NCBI GenBank assembly: GCA_937894585.1
Contig: CALBGO010000118.1
Location: forward strand, 1 to 17,269
Direction of reading: 5' to 3'
DNA: 17,269 nt
DNA from: an uncultured Eubacterium sp.
GTDB taxonomy: Bacteria > Bacillota > Clostridia > Peptostreptococcales > Anaerovoracaceae
The position numbers and the translations under genes were made by a program. Shown in pieces: positions 1-6,843 of this stretch; the stretch's first letter is position 1, and each line of letters starts with the position of its first letter. Below the pieces are notes generated by a model. The model saw only the letters and a list, made by a program, of their open reading frames with translations. It had not been told where the DNA came from and did no database searches.

Positions 1-54
1 GGTTACAAATTGCTATTTAGATTGTGTTCCACCCCAACTATTGACATAGAGCCG

Positions 55-102
55 AAAAAGCCTGAATCAGACAGAAAGTGTGTGTCTGATTCGGGCTTTT
101 TT
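55..102. terminator. Bidirectional rho-independent terminator downstream of proC
   Basis: The 19-base arm at 55-73 (AAAAAGCCTGAATCAGACA) pairs with 83-101 with one G-U pair and a 9-base loop. There is an A-run on one side and a T-run on the other, so it can terminate both leftward transcription from proC and rightward transcription entering the window. Bases 1-54 hold no gene that I can support. Confidence 0.9.
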
Positions 103-114
103 AGTATTCGGGAT

Positions 115-924
115 TTATATTTTTCCGTGCACTTTATTCTGTACCTGATCAATGGCATCGATGACTGCGAAACGAAAACCGTTTTTTTCAAGAGCAGCAA
201 CACCTGCAATGGTTGTTCCTCCCGGTGAGCAGACTGCATCCTTCATCTGTCCGGGATGGTCACCTGATTTGAGTGCCATTTTGCCTGTGCCTGCAAGCAT
301 CTGTGCAATCAATTTATAAACGACGGGTCTTGTCAGACCGTGTCTGCATCCGGCATCGCCCAATGCTTCCATGAACATGGAGACAAAGGCCGGTGAGCAG
401 CCGGCAATGACGCCTGCAATTCCCATATGATCTTTATCTAACCATAAGAAGAGTCCTAAATTTTCCAAAAGTTCCTGAACGAATGATTTTTCTTCTTTCG
501 TCAATGTATTTTCTTCTTCGCAGATAAAGATTCCCTCACAGACAGAGACCGGTGTATTCGGGGCTGTAGCTACGCAGTGAGCCTGAGGCATGATTTTTGA
601 CAGTGTATCGCAATAGAGGTTGGCCGCCAGTGAAATTACGATTTTTCCCTTTAGCGCATCTGACAGTGGCAGCATGACATCTTCAACCATATAAGGTTTT
701 ACACCAATGAAAATAACGTCGCATTTTTCGGCAATTTCAAGGGAAGTTCTGCAAGGATGTATACCCTCTGTTTCAGCTTTAACGCAGAGTTTTTCATAGT
801 TTTTTGCACAGGCATAGATTTGATCCGGGGCAATGGATCCGGAAAGTACCAGTCCGCGACCGGTTGCGCCTGCCATGTTTCCATAACCGATGAATCCGAT
901 TTTTACAGTTTTTGTAGTAAGCAT
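115..924 (-). CDS. proC: Pyrroline-5-carboxylate reductase
   Basis: This cytoplasmic enzyme reduces (S)-1-pyrroline-5-carboxylate to L-proline with NAD(P)H. The protein has 269 residues, the normal family length. An N-terminal Rossmann motif FIGYGNMA (about residues 11-18) binds the nucleotide. The C-terminal dimerisation and substrate domain carries AGCSPAF (about 164-170) and the signature CSPGGTTIAG (about 222-231). The ATG at 924 is preceded on the minus strand by GGAGG nine bases away. It lies 33 bases downstream of the GntR regulator on the same strand, so the two are probably one transcript ending at the 55-102 terminator. Co-transcription with a FadR-type regulator, divergent from a transporter and near a glycyl radical enzyme, suggests a catabolic rather than purely biosynthetic ProC, as with the reductases found beside hydroxyproline dehydratase HypD. 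The enzyme assignment is secure; the pathway role is inferred. Confidence 0.95.
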   Translation of the reverse strand: MLTTKTVKIGFIGYGNMAGATGRGLVLSGSIAPDQIYACAKNYEKLCVKAETEGIHPCRTSLEIAEKCDVIFIGVKPYMVEDVMLPLSDALKGKIVISLAANLYCDTLSKIMPQAHCVATAPNTPVSVCEGIFICEEENTLTKEEKSFVQELLENLGLFLWLDKDHMGIAGVIAGCSPAFVSMFMEALGDAGCRHGLTRPVVYKLIAQMLAGTGKMALKSGDHPGQMKDAVCSPGGTTIAGVAALEKNGFRFAVIDAIDQVQNKVHGKI

Positions 925-957
925 ATTCGAGTTCCTCCATGATGTTTTTATTTTAAT

Positions 958-1692
958 TTAAAGTGTGTTTTGATTGAGTTTCTGATAAATTTTCAGATCC
1001 GCCTGTAAGTGTTCCGATGCAATTTTTCGAGCCGTTTCGCCATCCCTGTCACAGAATGCCCGGAAAAGCTGGCGATGCTGTTTTAGGGCCTGGTTCCTGA
1101 AATCATCAACGTTTTTTCTGAGCAGATCATAAATCATTGTAATAATTTGGCTGCTGAAAATATCGTAATAGGCGGATAGGGCACTGATAATCAGCGGGTT
1201 TCCGGTTTGCAGACGAATAAACTCGTGAAATTTATAGTTCGCTTTATTCAGCGCTTTTTGGTTTTCTGCGCAGTTTTCACAGGCATCCATCAACAATTTC
1301 AATTCCTGAAGGCCGGCATCATCAATTTTCTGTGCAGCAAGACATACGGCTTCCGGTTCAAATGCACAGATAAATTCTAACATCTCTTGTCTGGATGCTA
1401 ATTCGAGACTGGCGGAAAAATTTCCCTGTTTTGCAATGGTATCTTTACATTTGACAAATGTGCCGTGCTTAGTTCGCTCTATAAATCCTTGGGTATCCAG
1501 CTTTTTATAGGCGTCTCTGAGGGTTCCCCGACTTACATTGAGCATTTTACAGAATTCGTTTTCATTGGGGAATGCAAAGCCTGTCGCAAGCCCTTCGCGG
1601 GTAATCATATTTTTGATTTGTTCTGCCAGATAATCTGATTGAGTTTTGAATTGTGACATTGAGAGTTTACCCGGCAGTGCGCTTTTATCCAT
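958..1692 (-). CDS. GntR-family transcriptional regulator, FadR subfamily (HTH + FCD domain)
   Basis: A DNA-binding regulator of 244 residues from the chosen start. A winged helix-turn-helix spans about residues 20-83 (FPNENEFCKMLNVSRGTLRD, then GFIERTKHGTFV). An all-helical FCD ligand domain spans about 100-240, with the usual histidines in YKFHEFI, KQHRQLF and SEHLQAD. The position that is usually a metal-binding Asp in D-x-x-F-H is Asn here, so metal use may differ. I chose the ATG at 1692 because AGGAG lies seven bases upstream on the minus strand; the frame is open further, to 1785, but those starts have no good site and would overlap the promoter. A near-consensus leftward promoter lies just upstream. 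FadR-type regulators commonly bind short palindromes and respond to organic acids or amino acids, and TGTCAAACAACA elements stand on both sides of this divergent region. It probably controls itself, proC and the transporter. The ligand is unknown. Confidence 0.92.
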   Translation of the reverse strand: MDKSALPGKLSMSQFKTQSDYLAEQIKNMITREGLATGFAFPNENEFCKMLNVSRGTLRDAYKKLDTQGFIERTKHGTFVKCKDTIAKQGNFSASLELASRQEMLEFICAFEPEAVCLAAQKIDDAGLQELKLLMDACENCAENQKALNKANYKFHEFIRLQTGNPLIISALSAYYDIFSSQIITMIYDLLRKNVDDFRNQALKQHRQLFRAFCDRDGETARKIASEHLQADLKIYQKLNQNTL

Positions 1693-1732
1693 CCTTGATC
1701 TCCTGTACATCGATATCTTATAATTTACCAAT

Positions 1733-1761
1733 ATTATAACGATTGAATTTTCTGCCGTCAA
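1733..1761 (-). promoter_or_regulatory. Sigma-70/sigma-A promoter of the gntR-proC operon
   Basis: On the minus strand TTGACG (1761-1756) and a perfect TATAAT (1738-1733) are separated by 17 bases. Transcription would start near 1726, giving a leader of about 34 bases before the ATG at 1692. Confidence 0.8.
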
Positions 1762-1779
1762 GAACTCTTTCTTTTTAGA

Positions 1780-1791
1780 TGTCAAACAACA
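1780..1791. promoter_or_regulatory. Second copy of the operator core TGTCAAACAACA
   Basis: These 12 bases are identical to 1965-1976 without its last base plus one preceding base, that is, the core of the palindrome at 1960-1976. It sits about 18 bases upstream of the regulator's -35 box. The left arm is degenerate here. It is a candidate weaker site for the adjacent GntR protein. Confidence 0.45.
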
Positions 1792-1904
1792 GCTGCCGAT
1801 GAGTTAAAAATATGTTTTTTTGGAAAAATAAAATAGAGTAGAAGTCTTTAAAAACCTTTAAATTTCAACAAATTAAGGAGACAGGGAATAAGGGTGTGAA
1901 GTTT

Positions 1905-1917
1905 TGTCAATATGACA
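1905..1917. promoter_or_regulatory. Small inverted repeat TGTCAATATGACA
   Basis: A perfect 5+3+5 inverted repeat upstream of the transporter's -35 box, sharing the TGTCA core with the other two elements. It could be an auxiliary operator or an activator site. Confidence 0.35.
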
Positions 1918-1932
1918 TTAACAAAAGGCGAG

Positions 1933-1961
1933 TTTTCAGAAGATACTATCATTGATATAAT
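1933..1961 (+). promoter_or_regulatory. Promoter of the NhaC-family transporter gene
   Basis: TTTTCA (1933-1938) and a perfect TATAAT (1956-1961) are separated by 17 bases. The predicted start near 1968 falls inside the palindrome at 1960-1976, so a protein bound there would block initiation. Confidence 0.65.
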
Positions 1962-1976
1962 GTTGTCAAACAACAT
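1960..1976. promoter_or_regulatory. Operator-like perfect palindrome ATGTTGT-CAA-ACAACAT
   Basis: A perfect 7+3+7 inverted repeat overlapping the last two bases of the -10 box and the predicted start site of the transporter promoter. Size and symmetry suit a dimeric GntR/FadR regulator, and such a gene is encoded divergently beside it. It is placed for repression. Which protein binds it is inferred. Confidence 0.65.
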
Positions 1977-2063
1977 CGATGTTAAAATGTATACACTTCA
2001 ATCAAAAAAAGAAACGGTTTTTCGATAGTATTTAATCGGGAAATTTAGTAGGGAGAAAAGCAA

Positions 2064-3491
2064 ATGGATACTAAAAAAATTAAAGCTCCAACCTTTCTGG
2101 CTGCAATTTCCATTATGGCTATTGTAGTAGCCATCTTGATGGCCAGCCTGCTGTGGTTGAACATTGACATTCGTATTGCATTATTATTCACTATCATTGT
2201 TGCAAGCGCTTATGCGATGTATTTGGGATATAAATGGGATGATATCCAGAAGATGATGATGGATGGCGTTTACAGTATGCTGATTGCCACTTTTATTCTG
2301 TTACTCATCGGATCTGTTATCGCTACATGGATTGCATCGGGTACAATACCTTATATTATTTATATCGGACTTGAAATTATTGATCCTAAATTTTTCTTAA
2401 TCTGCGCATGCCTTGCATGTTCATTTATGTCTATTGCATGCGGCAGCTCCTGGTCTTCTGCGGGGACTGTAGGTATTGCATTTATGGGAATTGGTGCAGG
2501 TCTTGGCATCAACCCGGCTTTTACTGCCGGTGCGGTGGTTTCCGGTTCTTATTTCGGAGATAAAATGTCACCGTTCTCCGACACCACCAATTTGGCATCT
2601 GCGATGTCCGGCGTATCGCTGTTTTCCCATATGGGATCCATGCTGTGGACTACAATTCCGGCATATATTATCTCAATTGTTTTATATGGAATTCTAGGAT
2701 TTACAACAGTATCTAAAGGAACCGTAGATGAATCCACGGTAAATCTGTATCTGGAAAATTTGGATGCGAATTTTAACCTGAGTCCTGTTTGCCTGTTGCC
2801 GATCGTAGTCTTGTTGGTTGTCGTAATTAAGAAAGCTCCGGCAATTCCCGGACTGGTTGTGTCAGCCCTTCTTGGCGGTGCTATGGCGATGATTCTGCAG
2901 GGCACATCTTTTGTAGATATCTGTAATATTATGTACAATGGATTCTCTATTGAAACCGGAGTTGAAGATATTGATACGCTGTTGAACAGAGGTGGTCTTG
3001 CCAGCATGCTGTGGACAGTAGCGTTATACTTCTTTGCCTGCGTTCTGGGAAATATTCTGGACGTGACAGGTGTTCTGCGTACTGTACTTGCAAAGATTGC
3101 AGGGGTTACAAAGAGAGCCAGCACATTAATTACTGCTACATTAGCATCATCTTTTCTGATGCAGGCTCTGACCGGTTCTTTGGAAAGTTCTATGTTGATC
3201 AACTCAAAGCTATTTGCACCGGCCTATGATGATCTGGATATTGATAAGAAGGTACTTTCGAGATCTCTGGAAGATACCGGAACAATGTGCGCTGCTCTGA
3301 TTCCATGGAACTCTAACGGAATGTATATGGCAAGCACATTGGGTGTTGCGACACTGTCGTATCTGCCATACTGTTTCCTGGGTCTTGCGACACCGGTTGT
3401 TGCTCTGATTCTTGCGTGGACGGGAATCGGTGTATTCTATAATCACAAAGGAAAGAAACCTCAGAAAAAGTCGGGGGGGGCAGCCGTTTAA
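2064..3491 (+). CDS. NhaC-family Na+/H+ antiporter or Na+-coupled substrate transporter
   Basis: An integral membrane protein of 475 residues with about eleven to twelve hydrophobic segments. The family signature GDKMSPFSDTTNLA is at about residues 165-178, preceded by the SIACGSSWSSAGTVG segment typical of NhaC. The first membrane helix begins around residue 10, with a short positively charged start (MDTKKIK). NhaC relatives include Na+/H+ antiporters and exchangers such as MleN (Na+-lactate/malate-H+), so the name does not fix the substrate. Being divergent from a GntR-proC operon argues for import of a catabolic substrate, possibly an amino or imino acid, or for export of a product. GGGAG lies eight bases before the ATG. 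A run of eight G residues (3473-3480) sits just before the stop. The gene ends in a strong hairpin at 3521-3558 and appears monocistronic. Confidence 0.9.
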   Translation: MDTKKIKAPTFLAAISIMAIVVAILMASLLWLNIDIRIALLFTIIVASAYAMYLGYKWDDIQKMMMDGVYSMLIATFILLLIGSVIATWIASGTIPYIIYIGLEIIDPKFFLICACLACSFMSIACGSSWSSAGTVGIAFMGIGAGLGINPAFTAGAVVSGSYFGDKMSPFSDTTNLASAMSGVSLFSHMGSMLWTTIPAYIISIVLYGILGFTTVSKGTVDESTVNLYLENLDANFNLSPVCLLPIVVLLVVVIKKAPAIPGLVVSALLGGAMAMILQGTSFVDICNIMYNGFSIETGVEDIDTLLNRGGLASMLWTVALYFFACVLGNILDVTGVLRTVLAKIAGVTKRASTLITATLASSFLMQALTGSLESSMLINSKLFAPAYDDLDIDKKVLSRSLEDTGTMCAALIPWNSNGMYMASTLGVATLSYLPYCFLGLATPVVALILAWTGIGVFYNHKGKKPQKKSGGAAV

Positions 3492-3520
3492 AGGCATAGC
3501 TCTTTTCCCGCTGTATTTTG

Positions 3521-3558
3521 AAAAAGCCGGTAGCTTGCATAAAGTGCCGGCTTTTTTT
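3521..3558 (+). terminator. Rho-independent terminator of the NhaC-family gene
   Basis: AAAAAGCCGG (3521-3530) pairs perfectly with CCGGCTTTTT (3547-3556), followed by further T residues. The A-run on the left would also let it act leftward. It separates the transporter from the LysR remnant, whose recognisable sequence begins a few bases later. Confidence 0.9.
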
Positions 3559-3563
3559 CAAAA

Positions 3564-4288
3564 GAAGATATCATCTTGACGGAGCAACCGCTTAACCGCA
3601 AGAAAAAAGCAGCAGTACTTCTTTGCTTGAATTTTGGGAGAATCCTGTGATAAAATTAAGCTGAATTGAAAAAGGTACTGTTAGAATAGGGTGCTTTCCT
3701 ACAACAGCTTTTGTGCTGATGCCGGATATTTTAAGAAGTTTTGCAGAAAAATATCCTAAAATTTCAGTAGAAGTGCTGGAAGAGCAGAGCATTGAACGGC
3801 TGGAACAGTGGTTAAACCGGGGAATTATTGATATTGGCCTGTTCAGCAGACAGCCATATCATAGGTTTCACTGGTTTTGGGAGATCCGGGATGAATATGT
3901 GGCGCTGCTCCCCGATGGACATAAACTCTGTTGTAAAGAGGTTATTTCGGTAGAGGAGCTTTTTAAGGAAAAAGTGCTGCTGTTTAGATCCCACAAAGGA
4001 CTGGACCAGGATATTGTAAGAATTATTAAGTATTTGGATGTTAATAATTACGAAGTGGGATATACGACAAATTCAGATTTTATGGCCATACGAATGGTGG
4101 AATCAAACGGATTTGTAGCGCTGATTCCGAAACTGATTGCTTCATATGCTGTGGACGCATTTTCTGTGTTATATAGACCTGTTGATGTGGAGCTGAATAG
4201 GAGCATCGGATTTGCAGTAAAGCAGAAAGATGAGCTTTCTCCGTCTGTCAAACGCTTTATACGCTGTACAAAAAAATATTTGAAATGA
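3564..4288 (+). pseudogene. Remnant of a LysR-type regulator: effector domain only, DNA-binding domain lost
   Basis: The frame open from 3665 to 4288 encodes a nearly complete LysR substrate-binding domain. It starts at IEKGTVRIGCFPTTA, the usual first beta strand after the linker, runs through LMPDILRSFAEKYPKISVE and IIDIGLFSR, and ends at FIRCTKKYLK. The 60-residue winged helix expected before it is absent; an in-frame TGA lies at 3662-3664, and the previous gene's terminator is only about 100 bases upstream. Between them, pieces that resemble the LysR linker helix occur in shifting frames: IILTE and FGRIL in the frame starting at 3564, then DKIKLN from 3649, then IEKG from 3665. I read this as a 5'-truncated, frameshifted gene. 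An internal GTG (3713) or ATG (3719) could give a protein of about 190 residues, but no convincing ribosome binding site precedes either. It may be the former regulator of the downstream glycyl radical enzyme gene. Confidence 0.75.
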
Positions 4289-4343
4289 TACGGTTCGTCA
4301 ACCTGACGGTGACATTTGTCCGCTACCGGTTTGTTCTGCGCTG

Positions 4344-4381
4344 AAGTATGATTTATTGTGAAGATAAGTCATACTTTTTTT
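4344..4381 (+). terminator. Hairpin with T-run between the LysR remnant and the glycyl radical enzyme gene
   Basis: AAGTATGA plus TTTAT (4344-4356) pairs with ATAAG plus TCATACTT (4364-4376), 13 pairs with one G-U and a 7-base loop, followed directly by five T residues. It would stop transcription coming from upstream. If a promoter lies before it, it would act as an attenuator for the glycyl radical enzyme operon. Confidence 0.8.
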
Positions 4382-4393
4382 AAATAGTAGAAA

Positions 4394-4415
4394 TTCCGTT
4401 ATAGACAGAGCGGAA
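4394..4415. promoter_or_regulatory. Inverted repeat TTCCG-12-CGGAA in the glycyl radical enzyme leader
   Basis: Five-base arms lie at 4394-4398 and 4411-4415, between the terminator and the start codon. A weak TATAGA at 4400-4405 is inside. No good -35 box is present, so the operon's promoter is not clear, and an activator may be required. Confidence 0.3.
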
Positions 4416-4454
4416 AAAGTTAATAAAACTGATGCACTAAAAAGGAGAATGAAC

Positions 4455-6830
4455 ATGAATAAGGTCAGAATTGATATGATGAATGATCGCCTGAAAAATT
4501 CCAAACCACAGCTGGATACAGAAAGAGCCAAACTTGTGACAGAAGCTTATGCGAAGTTTTCTGCATATACACCGGTACTTCGCAGAGCACATGCTTTTGC
4601 ATATATTTTGGATAACATGGAACCCAATATGCAGGATGGCGAACTGATTGTGGGAAGTCAGACAAAGAGGGTAAGAGGGGTTCCTGTGTTTCCGGAATTC
4701 GGTGCAAAATGGGTGATTGATGAAATTGATATGTTTCCGGTTCGCGGTACAGATCCGATTGTAGTGCCTGCGGAAACAAAGGAAGAGCTGATTCCGATTC
4801 TGGAAAGCTGGGGCGAAAATACTTTTGATATGCAATCTACTGCGGCACTGGATTCTTATGTACTCCAGGCACAGGACTGCGGGGTATTATCTGTAGGGGC
4901 AAGAACGACAGGTATGGGGCATATTTCGCCGGATTATCCGAGAATCCTGCCTATAGGTCTGAGAGGACTGATTAACCGCTCAAAAGAAATGATTGAAAAG
5001 ACTCCGGTACATACACCTTCAGATAGTGCGAAAATTGATTTTTGGAATGCGAATATTATTTCTTGTGAAGCAGTTATCAGATTTGCACATAAGTTTTCTG
5101 ATCATGCAAAGAAGCTTGCGGAAACAGAAACTGATGAACAGAGAAAAGCGGAGCTTTTTAAAATTGCAGATGTATGTTCTAATGTGCCAGAAAATGAGCC
5201 GAGAGATTTTTGGGAAGCTGTACAGTTTGTATGGTTCCTGCAGTTGACAATCCAGATTGAGGATAATGGTCACTCTATCGCAATCGGCAGACTGGATCAA
5301 AATTTATATCCGTATTATAAGAAATCTGTTATTGATGGTGATATGCCGGCAGAAGATGCGGAAGAACTTCTTGCCGCTCTGTATATTAAATGTACTGAAA
5401 TCCTGAAGCTTAGAGACAGCTTTGACTCTCTTGCATTTGCGGCATATCCTATGTGGCAGCAAATGGCAATCGGTGGTTTGACAAGAGACGGAAAAGACGC
5501 AACTAATGAACTGACTTATGCGGTATTTAGAGCATGGGATTTAGTGAAAACCGTTCAGCCGACTATGGCGCTGCGCGTAAATGACAATACGCCAAAAGAA
5601 CTGATGGATACTGCGCTTTCTATGGTGCAGAGAGGATACGCAATTCCTGCATTTTATAATGATAATATGATTGCGAAAGCATTGAAAAATAAAGGGGCTA
5701 CAGAAGAAGATTCCAGAGATTGGACTATTCATGGCTGCGTAGAACCGTATGTGCAGGGTAAATCTGACGGCAGACCGAATGTGGGTTATGTAAATGCTGC
5801 AAAATGTATTGAACTGGTTCTGAATAATGGCTATGATCCTGTTGCAAAATGTCAGATGGGACTTAAGACGGGGGACCCGGATACATTTACCAGCATTAAA
5901 GATTTTGAAGAAGCTTTACATAAGCAGATTGTACATTTTGTAAAAATCATGTGCGAAGCTTATACAAAAGTTTGTGCAATGCATGCGCTGTATGTTCCGA
6001 AAGGATATGCTTCTGCGCTGGTAACTGATTGTATTGCAAGAGGTAAGTCTTTGGAAGAAGGCGGAGCTCTTTATAACAGTTCCGGTGTATTTCTTGTAGC
6101 TATGGCAAACGGCGCGGATTGTCTGGAAGCTATTGATTATGTTGTGTTCCAGGAAAAGATGATGAAAGCCAGTGAATTTAATAAGATTCTTTTAAATAAT
6201 TTTGAAGGAGAAGAGAGACTTCGCAACATCATCTTGAATAAGGTTGATAAGTATGGTAATGATAGAGAAAGAGTTGACGGCTATGCAAACCGAATGATTC
6301 GTGCATATAATGCTGAAATGGTAAAATACCGTGACAGTCGCGGAGGCACTTACGAGAACTGTATTCTGTCTACCTCTTTCAATGTATTGCAGGGGAAGAC
6401 CATTGGAGCAACTCCGGATGGAAGATTGGCAGGCGAAGCAGTATCCGATAATGCTTCACCTATGGTAGGACGTGATGTGACTTCTCCGACTGCAACTATT
6501 AAGTCCGTAGCTTCTATCGACCAAAGTGACTGTAATAACGGCGCGTTGTTTAACATTAAGTTTGACCCGAATATTGTACAGGGTGAAGAGGGGAAGGAAA
6601 TTTTAAGAAATGTAATTCAGTCTTACTTTGCTATGGATGGTGAACATATTCAGATTAATGTGGTGGATGCGTCAACGCTGGAAGCAGCACAGGAGACACC
6701 GGAGGATTATAAAAACCTGCTTGTCAGAGTTGCTGGCTATTCTGCTTATTTTATTGAACTTGACAGAGAAGTGCAGAATAATATTATCGGCAGAACTGCG
6801 CACAGAAATGTAGGCTGCGGCTGCTGCTGA
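4455..6830 (+). CDS. PFL2-class glycyl radical enzyme, probable dehydratase or C-X lyase
   Basis: An oxygen-sensitive radical enzyme of 791 residues from the chosen ATG. AGGAG at 4443-4447 is seven bases from the ATG at 4455 but only one base from the ATG at 4449, so I prefer 4455. The active-site loop reads WTIHGCVEP with the thiyl-radical Cys428 and general-base Glu430. The glycyl loop RVAGYSAY carries the radical Gly761. GMGHISPDY places a histidine at about 156, close in position to His160 of HypD, and the His-to-Cys spacing is 272 against 274 there. The C-V-E motif is shared by the eliminating members (choline lyase, diol dehydratases, isethionate lyase, HypD) and by 4-hydroxyphenylacetate decarboxylase, and differs from pyruvate formate-lyase's Cys-Cys pair. 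HypD has GCVETG; here it is GCVEPYVQGKSDG, so this is another clade. The protein ends in GCGCC, which is unusual. The substrate is not identified. The nearby proC-GntR-transporter unit suggests a hydroxyproline-like imino acid; that is inference. Confidence 0.95.
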   Translation: MNKVRIDMMNDRLKNSKPQLDTERAKLVTEAYAKFSAYTPVLRRAHAFAYILDNMEPNMQDGELIVGSQTKRVRGVPVFPEFGAKWVIDEIDMFPVRGTDPIVVPAETKEELIPILESWGENTFDMQSTAALDSYVLQAQDCGVLSVGARTTGMGHISPDYPRILPIGLRGLINRSKEMIEKTPVHTPSDSAKIDFWNANIISCEAVIRFAHKFSDHAKKLAETETDEQRKAELFKIADVCSNVPENEPRDFWEAVQFVWFLQLTIQIEDNGHSIAIGRLDQNLYPYYKKSVIDGDMPAEDAEELLAALYIKCTEILKLRDSFDSLAFAAYPMWQQMAIGGLTRDGKDATNELTYAVFRAWDLVKTVQPTMALRVNDNTPKELMDTALSMVQRGYAIPAFYNDNMIAKALKNKGATEEDSRDWTIHGCVEPYVQGKSDGRPNVGYVNAAKCIELVLNNGYDPVAKCQMGLKTGDPDTFTSIKDFEEALHKQIVHFVKIMCEAYTKVCAMHALYVPKGYASALVTDCIARGKSLEEGGALYNSSGVFLVAMANGADCLEAIDYVVFQEKMMKASEFNKILLNNFEGEERLRNIILNKVDKYGNDRERVDGYANRMIRAYNAEMVKYRDSRGGTYENCILSTSFNVLQGKTIGATPDGRLAGEAVSDNASPMVGRDVTSPTATIKSVASIDQSDCNNGALFNIKFDPNIVQGEEGKEILRNVIQSYFAMDGEHIQINVVDASTLEAAQETPEDYKNLLVRVAGYSAYFIELDREVQNNIIGRTAHRNVGCGCC

Positions 6831-6843
6831 TTTGGAGAAGCAG

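Larger units (their letters stand above)
1693..2063. promoter_or_regulatory. Divergent control region between the GntR regulator and the NhaC-like transporter
   Basis: This 371-base, A/T-rich gap has no credible gene. It holds a leftward promoter for the regulator, a rightward promoter for the transporter and three candidate operator elements, each listed separately. GGGAG at 2051-2055 is the ribosome binding site for the transporter. Confidence 0.8.

Noticed and set aside
41..46. TTGACA resembling a -35 box on the plus strand
   Set aside because: No -10 box follows at the right distance; it runs directly into the terminator hairpin.
1..54. A possible edge of a mobile element or upstream gene at the left end
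   Set aside because: No transposase, no matching inverted repeat elsewhere in the window and no plausible reading frame were seen; 54 bases are too few to decide.
2549..3202. Long minus-strand frame of 217 codons inside the NhaC-family gene
   Set aside because: It is the antisense shadow of a well-supported membrane protein, with no family features of its own.
4449..4451. First ATG of the glycyl radical enzyme frame as the start
   Set aside because: The AGGAG is only one base away; the ATG six bases later has the proper spacing.
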